Assembly (NCBI GenBank): GCA_017549905.1
Contig: JAFYNC010000055.1
Coordinates: 1-22,965, forward strand
DNA from: Clostridia bacterium
GTDB lineage: Bacteria > Bacillota > Clostridia > Oscillospirales > Acutalibacteraceae
DNA length: 22,965 nucleotides
Direction of reading: 5' to 3'
Made by a program: the position numbers and the translations under genes. Under the pieces are notes generated by a model, which worked only from the letters and a program-made list of their open reading frames with translations, searched no databases and was not told where the DNA came from. Numbering within the stretch: the first letter of the stretch is position 1; every line of letters starts with the position of its first letter. Shown here piece after piece: positions 13,423 through 22,479 of this stretch.

Positions 13423-15108
13423 ATGGAAGAAAATATAATTTTAACTGAAGAAACAAAACCGTCGAATTTTATTCACGATTTTATTGATGAGGACTTAAAA
13501 GAGGGCGTATACAGTAAGGTGCAAACCCGTTTTCCGCCTGAGCCTAACGGCTATTTGCATATCGGTCATGCAAAGGCTATTTGCATTGACTTTGCAACTG
13601 CAGAGAAATACGGCGGAAAGTGCAATTTACGTCTTGATGATACTAATCCCACCAAGGAAGATGTTGAGTATGTAGATGCAATTAAGGAAGATATAAAGTG
13701 GCTCGGTTTTGATTGGGATAATGTGTATTTCGCATCAGATTATTTTGATTATATCTATGAATGCGCATTAAAGCTTATTGATAAGGGATTGGCTTATGTT
13801 GATGAGTCTACACCCGATGAAATTCGCGAAATGAGAGGAACTCTAACCGAGGCGGGTGTTAACAGTCCTTATCGTGACAGACCGATTGAGGAAACTCGTG
13901 ATTTATTCCGCAGAATGACCGAGGGTGAATTCCCTAACGGCGCAATGGTGCTTAGAGCTAAGATTGATATGTCATCTTCTAACCTTAATATGCGCGACCC
14001 TATAATATACCGTATTATGCACGCGCATCACCATAGAACAGGGGATAAATGGTGCGTATATCCAATGTACGATTTTGCGCATCCTTTAAGCGATGCTAAA
14101 GAGGGTGTAACACACTCGCTTTGCTCGTTAGAGTTTGAAAATCACAGACCGCTTTATAATTGGTTTTTAGAGGTTTTGGAAATCCCCGAAGCACCACGTC
14201 AGATAGAGTTTGCAAGAATGAATGTTAACTATACACTCACAAGCAAAAGAAAATGCTTAAAGCTTGTAAACGATGGCTTGGTATCAGGTTGGGATGATCC
14301 GCGAATGGCTACTATTTGTGGTATGAGAAGACGTGGATACCCCGCAGAAGCCGTACGTGCTTTTGTTGATAAAATCGGCGTTTCAAAGGCTTATAGCGTT
14401 ATTGATTATGCATTGCTTGAATCATGTGTACGTGATTATCTCAACGAAAACGCTAACAGAGCAATGGCTGTGCTTCGTCCGTTAAAGGTTGTAATTGATA
14501 ATTATCCTGATGATAAAACAGATGAAATTTCGGTTGAGGTTAATCCAAATAAGCCTGAGCTTGGCAAAACTTCTGTTACCTTCTCAAAGGAAATTTTCAT
14601 TGAGCAAGATGATTTTATGTTAGACCCTCCCGGCAAATATTTCAGACTTTGTCCTCAAAAAGAGGTAAGACTTAAAGGTGCATATTATATCAAATATGCT
14701 TCTCACGAAACCGATGAAGAGGGAAACATTACTGTTGTACACGCTACCTATGACCCCGAGAGCTTTGGCGGCGAAACACCGGACGGCAGAAAGGTTAAGG
14801 GTACACTTCATTGGGTTAATGCTAAGGATTGTATTGATGCAGAAGTTAGACTTTATGAGCGACTTTTCAATGTTCCAAATCCAAGTGATGAAGAGGGCGT
14901 AGCTTCTTTTGCTGATAATCTAAACCCTGATTCACTCACTGTTCTTAAAAATTGTAAGCTTGATTCAAGCCTTAAAACTGTTAAAACAGGGGAAACTTTC
15001 CAATTTATGCGTCAAGGCTATTTCACTGTTGATAGCGATTCTACTGATGATAAAATCGTTTTCAACCGCACAGTAGCGCTTAAAGACTCATTTGTTAAGA
15101 AGGCATAA
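13423..15108 (+). CDS. glnS: Glutaminyl-tRNA synthetase
   Basis: Class I synthetase charging tRNA-Gln directly with glutamine, 561 residues. The catalytic fold shows RFPPEPNGYLHIGHAKA with HIGH at 46-49, the family block LRLDDTNPTKE, and the KMSKS-type loop LTSKRK at about 272-277. DDPRMATICGMRRRGYP and a beta-barrel anticodon-binding region follow. Direct GlnRS is absent from many Firmicutes, which use GluRS plus the GatCAB amidotransferase, and bacterial GlnRS is thought to be of eukaryotic origin. Here it sits directly behind gltX. The start ATG lies ten bases after the gltX stop. Confidence 0.95.
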   Translation: MEENIILTEETKPSNFIHDFIDEDLKEGVYSKVQTRFPPEPNGYLHIGHAKAICIDFATAEKYGGKCNLRLDDTNPTKEDVEYVDAIKEDIKWLGFDWDNVYFASDYFDYIYECALKLIDKGLAYVDESTPDEIREMRGTLTEAGVNSPYRDRPIEETRDLFRRMTEGEFPNGAMVLRAKIDMSSSNLNMRDPIIYRIMHAHHHRTGDKWCVYPMYDFAHPLSDAKEGVTHSLCSLEFENHRPLYNWFLEVLEIPEAPRQIEFARMNVNYTLTSKRKCLKLVNDGLVSGWDDPRMATICGMRRRGYPAEAVRAFVDKIGVSKAYSVIDYALLESCVRDYLNENANRAMAVLRPLKVVIDNYPDDKTDEISVEVNPNKPELGKTSVTFSKEIFIEQDDFMLDPPGKYFRLCPQKEVRLKGAYYIKYASHETDEEGNITVVHATYDPESFGGETPDGRKVKGTLHWVNAKDCIDAEVRLYERLFNVPNPSDEEGVASFADNLNPDSLTVLKNCKLDSSLKTVKTGETFQFMRQGYFTVDSDSTDDKIVFNRTVALKDSFVKKA

Positions 15109-15113
15109 GGATT

Positions 15114-15860
15114 ATGACAGTAAAGCAGATATTTGAGTTTTTAGATAGCAAGTTTCCAATTTCTACTGCTTGTGATTTTGATAATGTTGGTATTTTGGTG
15201 GGGGACAGTAATGCTAAAGTTAATAAAGCATTACTGTCACTCGACTGTACATTGGATACAGTTAAAAAAGCAGTGGACAGTGAATGTCAGCTTATAATCA
15301 CACATCATCCTGTAATATTTTCACCCCTTAAGAGTGTTTTAAACGGAAGCATTGTATATGAACTTATAAGAAATAATATAGCTGTAATATCAATGCATAC
15401 AAATCTTGATGTTGGACTTGGCGGTGTTAATACCTGTCTTTGTGATGTATTAGGACTTCAAAATACAGAAATTTTTATAGCTGAGGACGGTTATGCGCTA
15501 CAAAAGGGTGAGATAGCAGAGTGTTCGGCTGAAAGTTTTGCAGAGCTTCTTAAGAATAAGCTTAATACCGTTGTGAAATATGTTGATGGCGGTAAAGTAA
15601 TTAAAAACGTGCTTGTATGTTCAGGAAGCGGCGGAAATTTTATAAGTGATGCTATAAAAGGTTCATTTGATGCGCTTGTAACTGCCGATGTTAAGCACAA
15701 TCAGTTTTTAGAGGCTTACGATAGCGCTGTTTCGCTTTTTGATTGTGGGCATTATAATACCGAGGATATTGTAATAGAGCCCTTGTGTGATATTTTAAGA
15801 GCAGAATTTAAAGAGATAGAATTCATCACAACTCACATAACAAATATTAAATACAAATAA
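15114..15860 (+). CDS. Nif3-like dinuclear metal center protein
   Basis: A Nif3/YqfO/GTP cyclohydrolase I type 2 family protein of 248 residues, the short form without the central insertion found in Bacillus YqfO. Metal ligands appear in LIITHHPVIFSP (H64, H65), SMHTNLDVGLGGVN (D99), and the C-terminal DCGHYNTEDIVIE with a His and a Glu. The biochemical role is unsettled; members are hexameric rings with two metals per subunit. It starts five bases after the glnS stop and ends at a strong terminator. A perfect 12-bp inverted repeat lies inside the coding region near codons 31-42. Confidence 0.88.
   Translation: MTVKQIFEFLDSKFPISTACDFDNVGILVGDSNAKVNKALLSLDCTLDTVKKAVDSECQLIITHHPVIFSPLKSVLNGSIVYELIRNNIAVISMHTNLDVGLGGVNTCLCDVLGLQNTEIFIAEDGYALQKGEIAECSAESFAELLKNKLNTVVKYVDGGKVIKNVLVCSGSGGNFISDAIKGSFDALVTADVKHNQFLEAYDSAVSLFDCGHYNTEDIVIEPLCDILRAEFKEIEFITTHITNIKYK
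15204..15238. repeat. Perfect 12-bp inverted repeat inside the Nif3 gene
   Basis: GACAGTAATGCT (15204-15215) and AGCATTACTGTC (15227-15238) are exact reverse complements with an 11-base loop. No T run follows, so it is not a standard terminator. Confidence 0.9.
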
Positions 15861-15892
15861 GGAGTACCTTTCGGTACTCCTTATATTTTTTT
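15857..15892. terminator. Intrinsic terminator after the Nif3 gene
   Basis: GGAGTACC (15861-15868), loop TTTC, GGTACTCC (15873-15880), extended by ATAA/TTAT pairing and followed by a T run. The convergent ABC transporter gene ends at its edge and may share it. Confidence 0.9.
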
Positions 15893-18503
15893 ATTCAGTT
15901 CTAAGTGCGGTTACGGGGTCTTTTTTAGCAGCAAGGCGAGAAGGAATAAGTCCTGCAATAAAGGTTAAGAGCATACTGATAACTATGAGTATTACAGACG
16001 CATTATAGGGCAGAACCGCTAAACCGCCGATGTTTGTGAAACTTTCAATAATGACATTAATAGGAATTAAAAGTAACAGTGTAATTCCTATACCAAATAT
16101 GCCGGCAACAAAGCCAACAATAAGCGTTTCAGCATTAAACACACGTGAAATATCCTTTTTAGAAGCGCCCATAGCGCGCAAAACGCCGATTTCTTTTGTG
16201 CGCTCAAGCACAGAAATATATGTGATAATACCAATCATAATAGATGAAACAATAAGCGAAATGCTGACAAAAGCAATTAAGATATAGCTTATAGCATTAA
16301 TAATAGTAGTAACCGATGACATTAAAAGACCAATATAATCGGTATAGGTAATTTTTTCGCTTTCATCAACAGTTTCGTTATAGTCGGAAATAAGGTTACC
16401 GATATTTTCCTTAGCCTCAAAATCCTTAGGGTATATATTTATGCTCTTTGGTTTTGCTAAATCGGATACACCCATAAGCGAAAGGTTAGATTCTAATGTT
16501 GCATCATCACTTTGTGCTGAAAGGGCTTTTTTAAAGGTTTCTAATATTTCTTCTTCGGTTTTGTTCTGAGCCATCATACTCCCAATATATGCAGAATATT
16601 GTTGCTGTTCTGCAGCAGGTAGGGTAGCAATGTAGCCTTGAAGTTCGGCAAAGGTCATATTGTCTAAGTTATTTTCAAAAGGCATACCTGTAAATATATT
16701 AGTTTCTTCATCTGCCTTTTGTGACTTTACTATTTCACTTTCATTAACCATTGTGATAAGTTTTTCCATAAGTTCTCTTTTGTAACCCACAAAACCGCTT
16801 GTTTGTGAACTTACAGAGCTATCGGCAGGTCTTAAAATACCAACAACCTTAATTTCTTCGGCATTTTCAAGCTGTGACTGAATAAATAGTTCGTCTTTTG
16901 TTTTGTCTGTCCATGTGCCGTCATTGTTCTTTTGGAAATAGTCACTGTTAATAAGCAATTTAAATTTTAAATCAAGTATTTGGTCAAATGTATAGCTTTC
17001 TTGTTTAGTAGGCTCTATTTTTTCGCCTTTCATAGCCTTTTCCATCATTTCTTCAAGTTCAGCTGAATCTTTAAGACCTAATGAATAAAGGGTATAGTCG
17101 CTTATTTGATTTTGCTTGTTTACAACTATTACAACCTCGTTATAAGCCGTTGGCATTTTACCTGCTATAACTTCATATTGCTTTTCAAGCAAATCCTTGT
17201 TTTCAAATAACTGATGCCAAACTTCAGTATTAGTCATACTGCTGCCCGACATTTGCATACCGCCTGAAGATTCATTACCCATTGTAGACATTAGTTTTTT
17301 GAAAATTTGATTAGGGTTAATATGCTCACCGCTTAAAGTATAAATATTTAAAGGTGTAGCATATACATACTCAATTTCGCTTGTATATTGCTTAAATTCC
17401 TCATTGGTGTCCAAATATTCTTTAAAGAGTTTTAAATTGTTAACAGATATTCCGTTAACCATAGTAGACATCATTTCGGTCATAATATTGTTAGAATAAA
17501 TTTTATCGCTTTGTGTTTTTTCATCGCTATCTTTATTTCCCATTAAGTTGTTTGCAAGGTTGGTCATATCCATACCTGCTTCCTCAATGGTTATAGGATA
17601 ACTTGAAAGGGTTTCTTCTTCAACGCGGTTAATATAAGCGTTAACACCGTTTGAAAGGGCTAAAATAAGCGCTATACCGATAATTCCTATAGATCCCGCA
17701 AATGAAGTAAGGAAAGTTCTTGCTTTCTTTGTAAGCAGATTATTAAGAGAAAGCGACAAAGCGGTAGTAAATGACATTGAGGTTTTTTTCTGTGATTTAG
17801 GAGATAGGTTTTCTTCCTGTTCCGAGCAAAAAGACGCTGTGTCATTTAACACTTTACCATCGAGAAGTCTTATAATTCTTGTTGAATACTCTTCTGCAAG
17901 TTCGGGATTATGGGTTACCATTATTACAAGTCTGTCATTAGCGATTTCTTTCAAAAGTTCCATAATCTGAACCGAAGTTTCACTATCGAGGGCTCCTGTA
18001 GGCTCATCGGCAAGAAGTACATCGGGGTTGTTAACAAGCGCACGTGCTATTGCTACTCTTTGCATCTGTCCGCCCGACATTTGATTAGGTTTTTTTCCTA
18101 ATTGGTCGCCAAGACCTACTTTTTGGAGAGCTTCTTTAGCGCGTTTTCTGCGTTCTGCTTTTGAAACACCAGAAAGGGTTAATGCTAATTCGACATTAGA
18201 AAGCACAGACTGATGGGGAATAAGATTATAACTTTGAAAAATGAAGCCAATAGTATGGTTTCTGTAAGTATCCCAATCTCTATCTTTGTAAAGTTTAGTA
18301 GACTTACTGTTAATATAAAGGTCACCGTCTGTATAACGGTCAAGACCGCCTATTATGTTAAGCAGAGTGGTTTTGCCACAACCCGAGGGTCCTAAAATCG
18401 ACACAAATTCATTTTCTCTGAATTCTATGTCAACACCGTTCAGAGCTTCAACTATTGTATCACCCATCACATAATTTTTAGTGATATTTTTAAGTTTTAG
18501 CAT
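15891..18503 (-). CDS. Fused ABC transporter ATPase-permease, MacB/FtsX type
   Basis: An 870-residue fusion of an N-terminal ABC ATPase and a C-terminal FtsX-family permease. The ATPase (about 1-225) has Walker A GPSGCGKTT (38-46), signature MSGGQMQRVAIA, Walker B LLADEPTGALDS and H-loop VTHNPEL, in the MacB/LolD branch. A first membrane helix (SFAGSIGIIGIALILAL, near 265) is followed by an extracytoplasmic region of about 440 residues rich in Gln, Asn, Ser and Glu. Three C-terminal helices surround the FtsX motif LERTKEIGVLRAMGA. Such fusions in Firmicutes act as mechanotransmitting exporters or peptide-defence pumps; no two-component system is adjacent to indicate which. I chose the ATG at 18503 (GGAAGGG 12 bases upstream) over the TTG at 18524. 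A minus-strand TATACT lies at 18544-18539, without a convincing -35. Confidence 0.9.
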   Translation of the reverse strand: MLKLKNITKNYVMGDTIVEALNGVDIEFRENEFVSILGPSGCGKTTLLNIIGGLDRYTDGDLYINSKSTKLYKDRDWDTYRNHTIGFIFQSYNLIPHQSVLSNVELALTLSGVSKAERRKRAKEALQKVGLGDQLGKKPNQMSGGQMQRVAIARALVNNPDVLLADEPTGALDSETSVQIMELLKEIANDRLVIMVTHNPELAEEYSTRIIRLLDGKVLNDTASFCSEQEENLSPKSQKKTSMSFTTALSLSLNNLLTKKARTFLTSFAGSIGIIGIALILALSNGVNAYINRVEEETLSSYPITIEEAGMDMTNLANNLMGNKDSDEKTQSDKIYSNNIMTEMMSTMVNGISVNNLKLFKEYLDTNEEFKQYTSEIEYVYATPLNIYTLSGEHINPNQIFKKLMSTMGNESSGGMQMSGSSMTNTEVWHQLFENKDLLEKQYEVIAGKMPTAYNEVVIVVNKQNQISDYTLYSLGLKDSAELEEMMEKAMKGEKIEPTKQESYTFDQILDLKFKLLINSDYFQKNNDGTWTDKTKDELFIQSQLENAEEIKVVGILRPADSSVSSQTSGFVGYKRELMEKLITMVNESEIVKSQKADEETNIFTGMPFENNLDNMTFAELQGYIATLPAAEQQQYSAYIGSMMAQNKTEEEILETFKKALSAQSDDATLESNLSLMGVSDLAKPKSINIYPKDFEAKENIGNLISDYNETVDESEKITYTDYIGLLMSSVTTIINAISYILIAFVSISLIVSSIMIGIITYISVLERTKEIGVLRAMGASKKDISRVFNAETLIVGFVAGIFGIGITLLLLIPINVIIESFTNIGGLAVLPYNASVILIVISMLLTFIAGLIPSRLAAKKDPVTALRTE

Positions 18504-18584
18504 TAATCTATCATACCCTTCCAAATATTTCTATTAATAGTATAGCGTAAAATTGTTTATAAATTATGAATAATAAAAAAATAT

Positions 18585-18612
18585 TAAAAAACGGGACTTT
18601 TATGTCCCGTTT
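18585..18612 (-). terminator. Intrinsic terminator of the glyS-Na/Pi cotransporter operon
   Basis: On the minus strand AAACGGGAC, loop ATAAAA, GTCCCGTTT, then a T run. It starts four bases after the cotransporter stop codon. Confidence 0.88.
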
Positions 18613-18615
18613 AAA

Positions 18616-19926
18616 TTACAGATGATATTTTTGTGAATACATATTGAACTCATCAACAAATGTGCCTTCAGTAGCATTTTTGATACCGTGTAAATATTTA
18701 TGGGTATCAAGTGTATCCGTGGGTAATTGCATAGTGTAAACCGCAATGTTGGAACAATGGTCTGATACACGCTCGTAATTTGTAAGAAGGTCTGAGAGAA
18801 TGAAACCAAGCTCAATGGTACACTCATTGTTTTGCAGACGTTTAATATGCATAGCCTTAAGTTCTTTATTAAGTTTATCAATTACCTGTTCTAAGGGCTC
18901 TACGTGACTTGCAATTTCAATGTCATTGTTTATAAATGCATCAATAGACATATCGATTATTTCAGTTACCGCATCTGTAACAACAGAAAGTTCTCTTAGA
19001 GCATCGGCAGAGAACATAATATTTTTATTGTGCATTTCCTCTGCAGTTTTGCTGATATTAAGAGCGTGGTCACCAATACGCTCGAAATCACCGATACTGT
19101 GAAGCATACGCGCAACCTTGTGCGAATTGCTTTCGCTTAAATCACTGTTACTGATTTTCACGAGATAAGTTCCAAGCTTGTCCTCATATTTATCAATAAG
19201 GGTTTCCTGCTCTCTTATATTTAGAGCAATGTTATTATCATATTGAGAAATGATTTTAATAGCATTTAGTAATGAATTTCTTGCATGTTCTGCCATTTCA
19301 CAGCAAAGCCTGTGACATTCATCTATTACCAGAGGTGTGTTATAGAACAAACGCTCGTCCAAGAATACGGTATGAGTTTCCTCGTCACCTTTAGGAACGA
19401 CAAACTCACAGAATTTATAAAGAGGTTTTTTAACAGGGAGGAGTAATACAGTATTTATAGCGTTAAATACTGTATGAACTACAGCAACGCCAACCATTGC
19501 AACTTCGGTATTCAGTATAGTAATTCCAAATGCCTTTATAATGTACAATATAATCATACAAAACACTGAGCCGAAAACATTTACCGAAAAGTGCATAACA
19601 ACAACACGCTTGGCATTTTTATTTGTTCCAACTGCAGATATAAGCGCAGTAACACAAGTACCTATATTAGCACCAAGTACCAAAGGTATTGCCATTTGAT
19701 AGGTAATACCGCCAGCAAGAGCTAATGCCTGAACAATACCTATAGTAGCGGCAGAAGACTGAATAATACCTGTAAATACGGTAGAAATAAGAAGCGCCAC
19801 AATAGGACTTTTAAGGGTTGCTAAGAATGTGTCAAATCCTTCTAAGCTCCTTACACTGCGCATAGAATCGCTCATAAGCTCCATACCATACATAAGAACG
19901 GCAAAACCTATAAATATAATTCCCAA
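18616..19926 (-). pseudogene. Na/Pi cotransporter, 3' part (second membrane half plus PhoU-like domain)
   Basis: Distal portion of a sodium-dependent phosphate cotransporter (PF02690 family), separated from its first part by one in-frame TAA at 19945-19947. The second Na/Pi repeat carries GIIQSSAATIGIVQALALAGG and LGANIGTCVTALISAVGTNKNAKR, with several membrane helices to about residue 165. The rest is a helical PhoU-like cytoplasmic domain (ARMLHSIGDFERIGDHALNI; NYERVSDHCSNIAVYTM). Translation could begin at the TTG at 19926, 18 bases beyond the stop, but the ribosome site there is poor. The reading frame is otherwise open, so the lesion looks recent, or the stop is read through or followed by reinitiation. 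A perfect 12-bp inverted repeat lies at 19446-19475. Confidence 0.8.
19446..19475. repeat. Perfect 12-bp inverted repeat inside the Na/Pi cotransporter gene
   Basis: ATACAGTATTTA (19446-19457) and TAAATACTGTAT (19464-19475) are exact reverse complements around a 6-base loop. It lies in coding sequence for VVHTVFNAINTVLLL. Confidence 0.9.
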
Positions 19927-19944
19927 GTCTTGTCTTTTCTCGAT

Positions 19945-20364
19945 TTAAGCAACCATTTTTAAAATGATGCCTATAAAAGCAAGAATCGGAGCAAATGTCA
20001 TAGGTTGTAAAAGCGTTAGGAAAAAATTTCCTTTACTTATACCTGTAAGGCTCAAAATCCAAGCAGTAAGTGTAGTGCCCACATTAGAACCCATAATCAT
20101 ACCAAAGGTATTACCAAATTCCATAATACCTGAGTTTACAAGACCGACAAGCATAACAGTCATCGCAGATGATGACTGAATGGCAACAGTGATACCTGCG
20201 CCTAAGAAAAAGCCTAAAAAATCATTTGAGGTAACCTTTTTCATTGTGCGCTCAAGTCCGCCGCCAGCCATTTGTTCAAGACCATTTGACATAATGTTCA
20301 TTCCATAAAGGAAGAACGCAAGTCCTCCAAGCAACATAGCGGTCATTGTAAGCATTTGTGTCAT
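19945..20364 (-). pseudogene. Na/Pi cotransporter, 5' part (first membrane half)
   Basis: First 139 residues of the same sodium/phosphate cotransporter. The first Na/Pi repeat is clear: LLGGLAFFLYGMNIMSNGLEQMAGG, then GITVAIQSSSAMTVMLVGLVNSG and IMGSNVGTTLTAWIL. The sequence ends AFIGIILKMVA and then TAA; continuing in the same frame gives IEKRQDLGIIFIGFAVLMYGMELMS, which is how homologues run on. A complete homologue would have about 580 residues, so this piece alone lacks half the transport domain and the PhoU-like part. The ATG at 20364 has AAGGAG six bases upstream and lies 18 bases after glyS, so it is co-transcribed with it. Confidence 0.82.
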
Positions 20365-20382
20365 AAATGACTCCTTTTTAAA

Positions 20383-21774
20383 TTAAAATTCAATAGCATT
20401 TTCAATGTAAGATTTAAGCTCTGAAATAGGAATACGTTTTTGTTCCATTGTATCGCGGTCGCGAACAGTAACGCAGTTATCTTCTAAAGAATCAAAGTCA
20501 TAGGTAATACAAATCGGTGTACCAATTTCATCTTCTCTGCGATAACGTTTACCTATAGAACCTGCTTCATCAAAATCAACAGGGAAATATTTAGAAAGTT
20601 CGGCGTAAACTTCAGTTGCCTTTTCTGAAAGTTTCTTAGAAAGAGGAAGAACAGCTGCCTTAAAGGGAGCGAGAGCAGGGTGGAAGTGCATTACAACACG
20701 AGTGTCACCCTTTTCATCGGTTTCTTCGTCATAAGCATTGCAAAGGAATGCTAAAAGTACACGGTCAGCGCCCAAAGAGGGTTCAATAACATAAGGAGTG
20801 TACTTTTCGTTAGTTTCAGGATCAAAGTATTCCATAGCTTCGCCTGAATGGTTGCTATGCTGTGTAAGGTCATAATCGGTACGGTCAGCAACGCCCCAAA
20901 GTTCACCCCAACCGAATGGGAATAAGAATTCAAAGTCGGTAGTAGCTTTTGAATAGAAGCAAAGTTCATCTTGATCGTGGTCGCGAAGTCTTAAAGAATC
21001 CTCATCAATACCCAAATCAAGAAGCCACTTTCTGCAATATGAACGCCAGAAATCGAACCATTCAAGGTCTGTGCCGGGCTTGCAGAAGAATTCAAGTTCC
21101 ATCTGTTCAAACTCACGGATACGGAATATAAAGTTACCGGGAGTAATTTCGTTTCTGAATGATTTACCAATCTGAGCTACGCCGAAAGGCACTTTCTTTC
21201 TTGTGGTACGAGCAATATTTTTGAAGTTTACAAATATACCTTGTGCAGTTTCGGGACGAAGATACAAAGTAGATGTGCTATCTTCGGTTACACCTTGGAA
21301 TGTTTTGAACATAAGGTTGAATTTTCTAATGTCTGTAAAATCGTGTGAACCACAGTGAGGACAAGCAATTTTGTTATCTCTGATATAGTTCATCATATCT
21401 TCATCGCTCATAGCTGCAGGATTATCAGAAAGACCGTTTTCTGCAACATAGTCTTCAATTAATTTATCTGCTCTGTGGCGGGTTTTGCATGACTTACAAT
21501 CCATAAGGGGATCTGAAAAACCACCCAAATGTCCCGAAGCTACCCAAGTTTCAGGATTCATAAGAATTGCGCTGTCAAGACCTACATTGTAAGGACACTC
21601 TTGAACAAACTTTTTCCACCAAGCCTTTTTAATATTGTTTTTAAGTTCAACACCTAAAGGGCCGTAATCCCAAGAGTTTGCAAGACCACCGTAAATTTCA
21701 CTGCCGGGGTATACAAAACCTCTGCCTTTAGCAAGTGCAACTATTGTTTCCATATTTTTTTTTGAGTTTTCCAA
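20383..21774 (-). CDS. glyS: Glycyl-tRNA synthetase (single-chain dimeric type)
   Basis: Class II synthetase charging tRNA-Gly, of the single-chain homodimer type found in Gram-positives, archaea and eukaryotes; 463 residues. [25 protein letters not shown] marks the N-terminus. Motif 2 lies in [25 protein letters not shown] and motif 3 in [16 protein letters not shown] zinc-ribbon insert is likely: CKSCKTRH and ACPHCGSH. The C-terminal anticodon domain ends [16 protein letters not shown]. The TTG at 21774 is chosen because GGAGGAG lies six bases upstream and the resulting length fits the family; an ATG at 21804 would give a 10-residue extension without a ribosome site. No T-box leader is visible upstream. 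Confidence 0.94.
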   Translation of the reverse strand: MENSKKNMETIVALAKGRGFVYPGSEIYGGLANSWDYGPLGVELKNNIKKAWWKKFVQECPYNVGLDSAILMNPETWVASGHLGGFSDPLMDCKSCKTRHRADKLIEDYVAENGLSDNPAAMSDEDMMNYIRDNKIACPHCGSHDFTDIRKFNLMFKTFQGVTEDSTSTLYLRPETAQGIFVNFKNIARTTRKKVPFGVAQIGKSFRNEITPGNFIFRIREFEQMELEFFCKPGTDLEWFDFWRSYCRKWLLDLGIDEDSLRLRDHDQDELCFYSKATTDFEFLFPFGWGELWGVADRTDYDLTQHSNHSGEAMEYFDPETNEKYTPYVIEPSLGADRVLLAFLCNAYDEETDEKGDTRVVMHFHPALAPFKAAVLPLSKKLSEKATEVYAELSKYFPVDFDEAGSIGKRYRREDEIGTPICITYDFDSLEDNCVTVRDRDTMEQKRIPISELKSYIENAIEF

Positions 21775-21821
21775 AATTTTCTCCTCCAATATGTTTAAAA
21801 ACATAAATTTCTACACATAAT

Positions 21822-21850
21822 ATACTACATAAAGTTTAACCAAATGTCAA
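21822..21850 (-). promoter_or_regulatory. Promoter of glyS
   Basis: Minus strand: perfect TTGACA (21850-21845), a 17-base spacer, and a weaker -10 TAGTAT (21827-21822). Confidence 0.6.
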
Positions 21851-21863
21851 CCAATTAATTATC

Positions 21864-21892
21864 TTGACATATTAATTTATATGGTTTATACT
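21864..21892 (+). promoter_or_regulatory. Promoter of the two small genes at 21925-22471
   Basis: Perfect TTGACA (21864-21869), a 17-base spacer and TATACT (21887-21892). Confidence 0.8.
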
Positions 21893-21924
21893 TATTTCAC
21901 ATAACAAACGGAGGTAATTTTATT

Positions 21925-22179
21925 ATGGATAACGGAAAAATCAAGCTTCATAATATCGATTTTGATGATTTCATAAAAGTTGTCGATGAATGTAAGGGCG
22001 ATGTTTTTCTTGAAACTGTTGATGGCGATATACTCAACCTCAAATCCAAACTTTGCCAAATGATTGGTATTAGCACTATTCTTAAAAATACTGAGATTTC
22101 CGAGGCAGTAATCCGCTGCGCTAACAGTGATGACGAATCAAAATTATTCCGTTTTAATTTATACGGAAAAAATTCTTAA
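21925..22179 (+). CDS. Small protein of unknown function
   Basis: An 84-residue acidic, soluble protein with no signal peptide or membrane segment. The sequence alternates short strands and helices: residues 7-24 (KLHNIDFDDFIKVVDECKGD), then VFLETVDGDILNLKSKLCQM, then a helix around ISTILKNTEISEAVIRCAN. I recognise it only as resembling short hypothetical proteins seen in gut Clostridia; no enzyme motif is present. A GGAGG site lies upstream of the ATG and a consensus promoter precedes it. It ends 13 bases before the next gene, so the two are probably co-transcribed. Confidence 0.75.
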   Translation: MDNGKIKLHNIDFDDFIKVVDECKGDVFLETVDGDILNLKSKLCQMIGISTILKNTEISEAVIRCANSDDESKLFRFNLYGKNS

Positions 22180-22192
22180 GAGGAGATTTAAA

Positions 22193-22471
22193 ATGACTGA
22201 TTTTTTAACATATAAGGAAAAACCGCTTGTTCGCAAGGGTAATGAAATTTATTATGGTGATATGTCTGAGGCTTATGTTGTAAAGTTTACAATTTTGTCC
22301 TCAAAAAAAGAGGGCGACAACGAGGTGCCTGATAAAATTAGTGTGCAACTTCTTAACAGTGATATTCAGTTGTCTGATAAAGACAGAATAACTAAAGAAA
22401 CAACAAAAACTTCAATGTTTGAAGCATTAGATGTTGGTTTTGTTTGGCTTGAAAGAGCATTAAAGGGTTAA
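22193..22471 (+). CDS. Small protein of unknown function
   Basis: A 92-residue soluble protein. It starts MTDFLTYKEKPLVRKGNEIYYGDMSEAYVV and includes two amphipathic strands (VKFTILSSKK; KISVQLLNSD) and a C-terminal helix (SMFEALDVGFVWLERALKG). The pattern suggests a compact alpha/beta fold, but I cannot assign a family. The ATG at 22193 is preceded by AGAGGAG (22180-22186); the longer open frame upstream overlaps the previous gene and is not needed. It ends shortly before a terminator and pairs with the preceding small gene. Confidence 0.75.
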   Translation: MTDFLTYKEKPLVRKGNEIYYGDMSEAYVVKFTILSSKKEGDNEVPDKISVQLLNSDIQLSDKDRITKETTKTSMFEALDVGFVWLERALKG

Positions 22472-22479
22472 TAATTTTT

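Noticed and set aside
18600..18881. Minus-strand frame overlapping the end of the Na/Pi cotransporter
   Set aside because: It is out of frame with the clear PhoU-like coding sequence and covers the terminator.
19927..19947. A frameshift as the cause of the split cotransporter
   Set aside because: Both parts read in the same frame across the gap; only the TAA interrupts, so the change is a nonsense codon.
21775..21924. A T-box leader controlling glyS
   Set aside because: Only about 150 bases separate glyS from the divergent gene. No T-box core (TGGNACCGCG) or terminator hairpin is seen, and both strands there are occupied by promoters.
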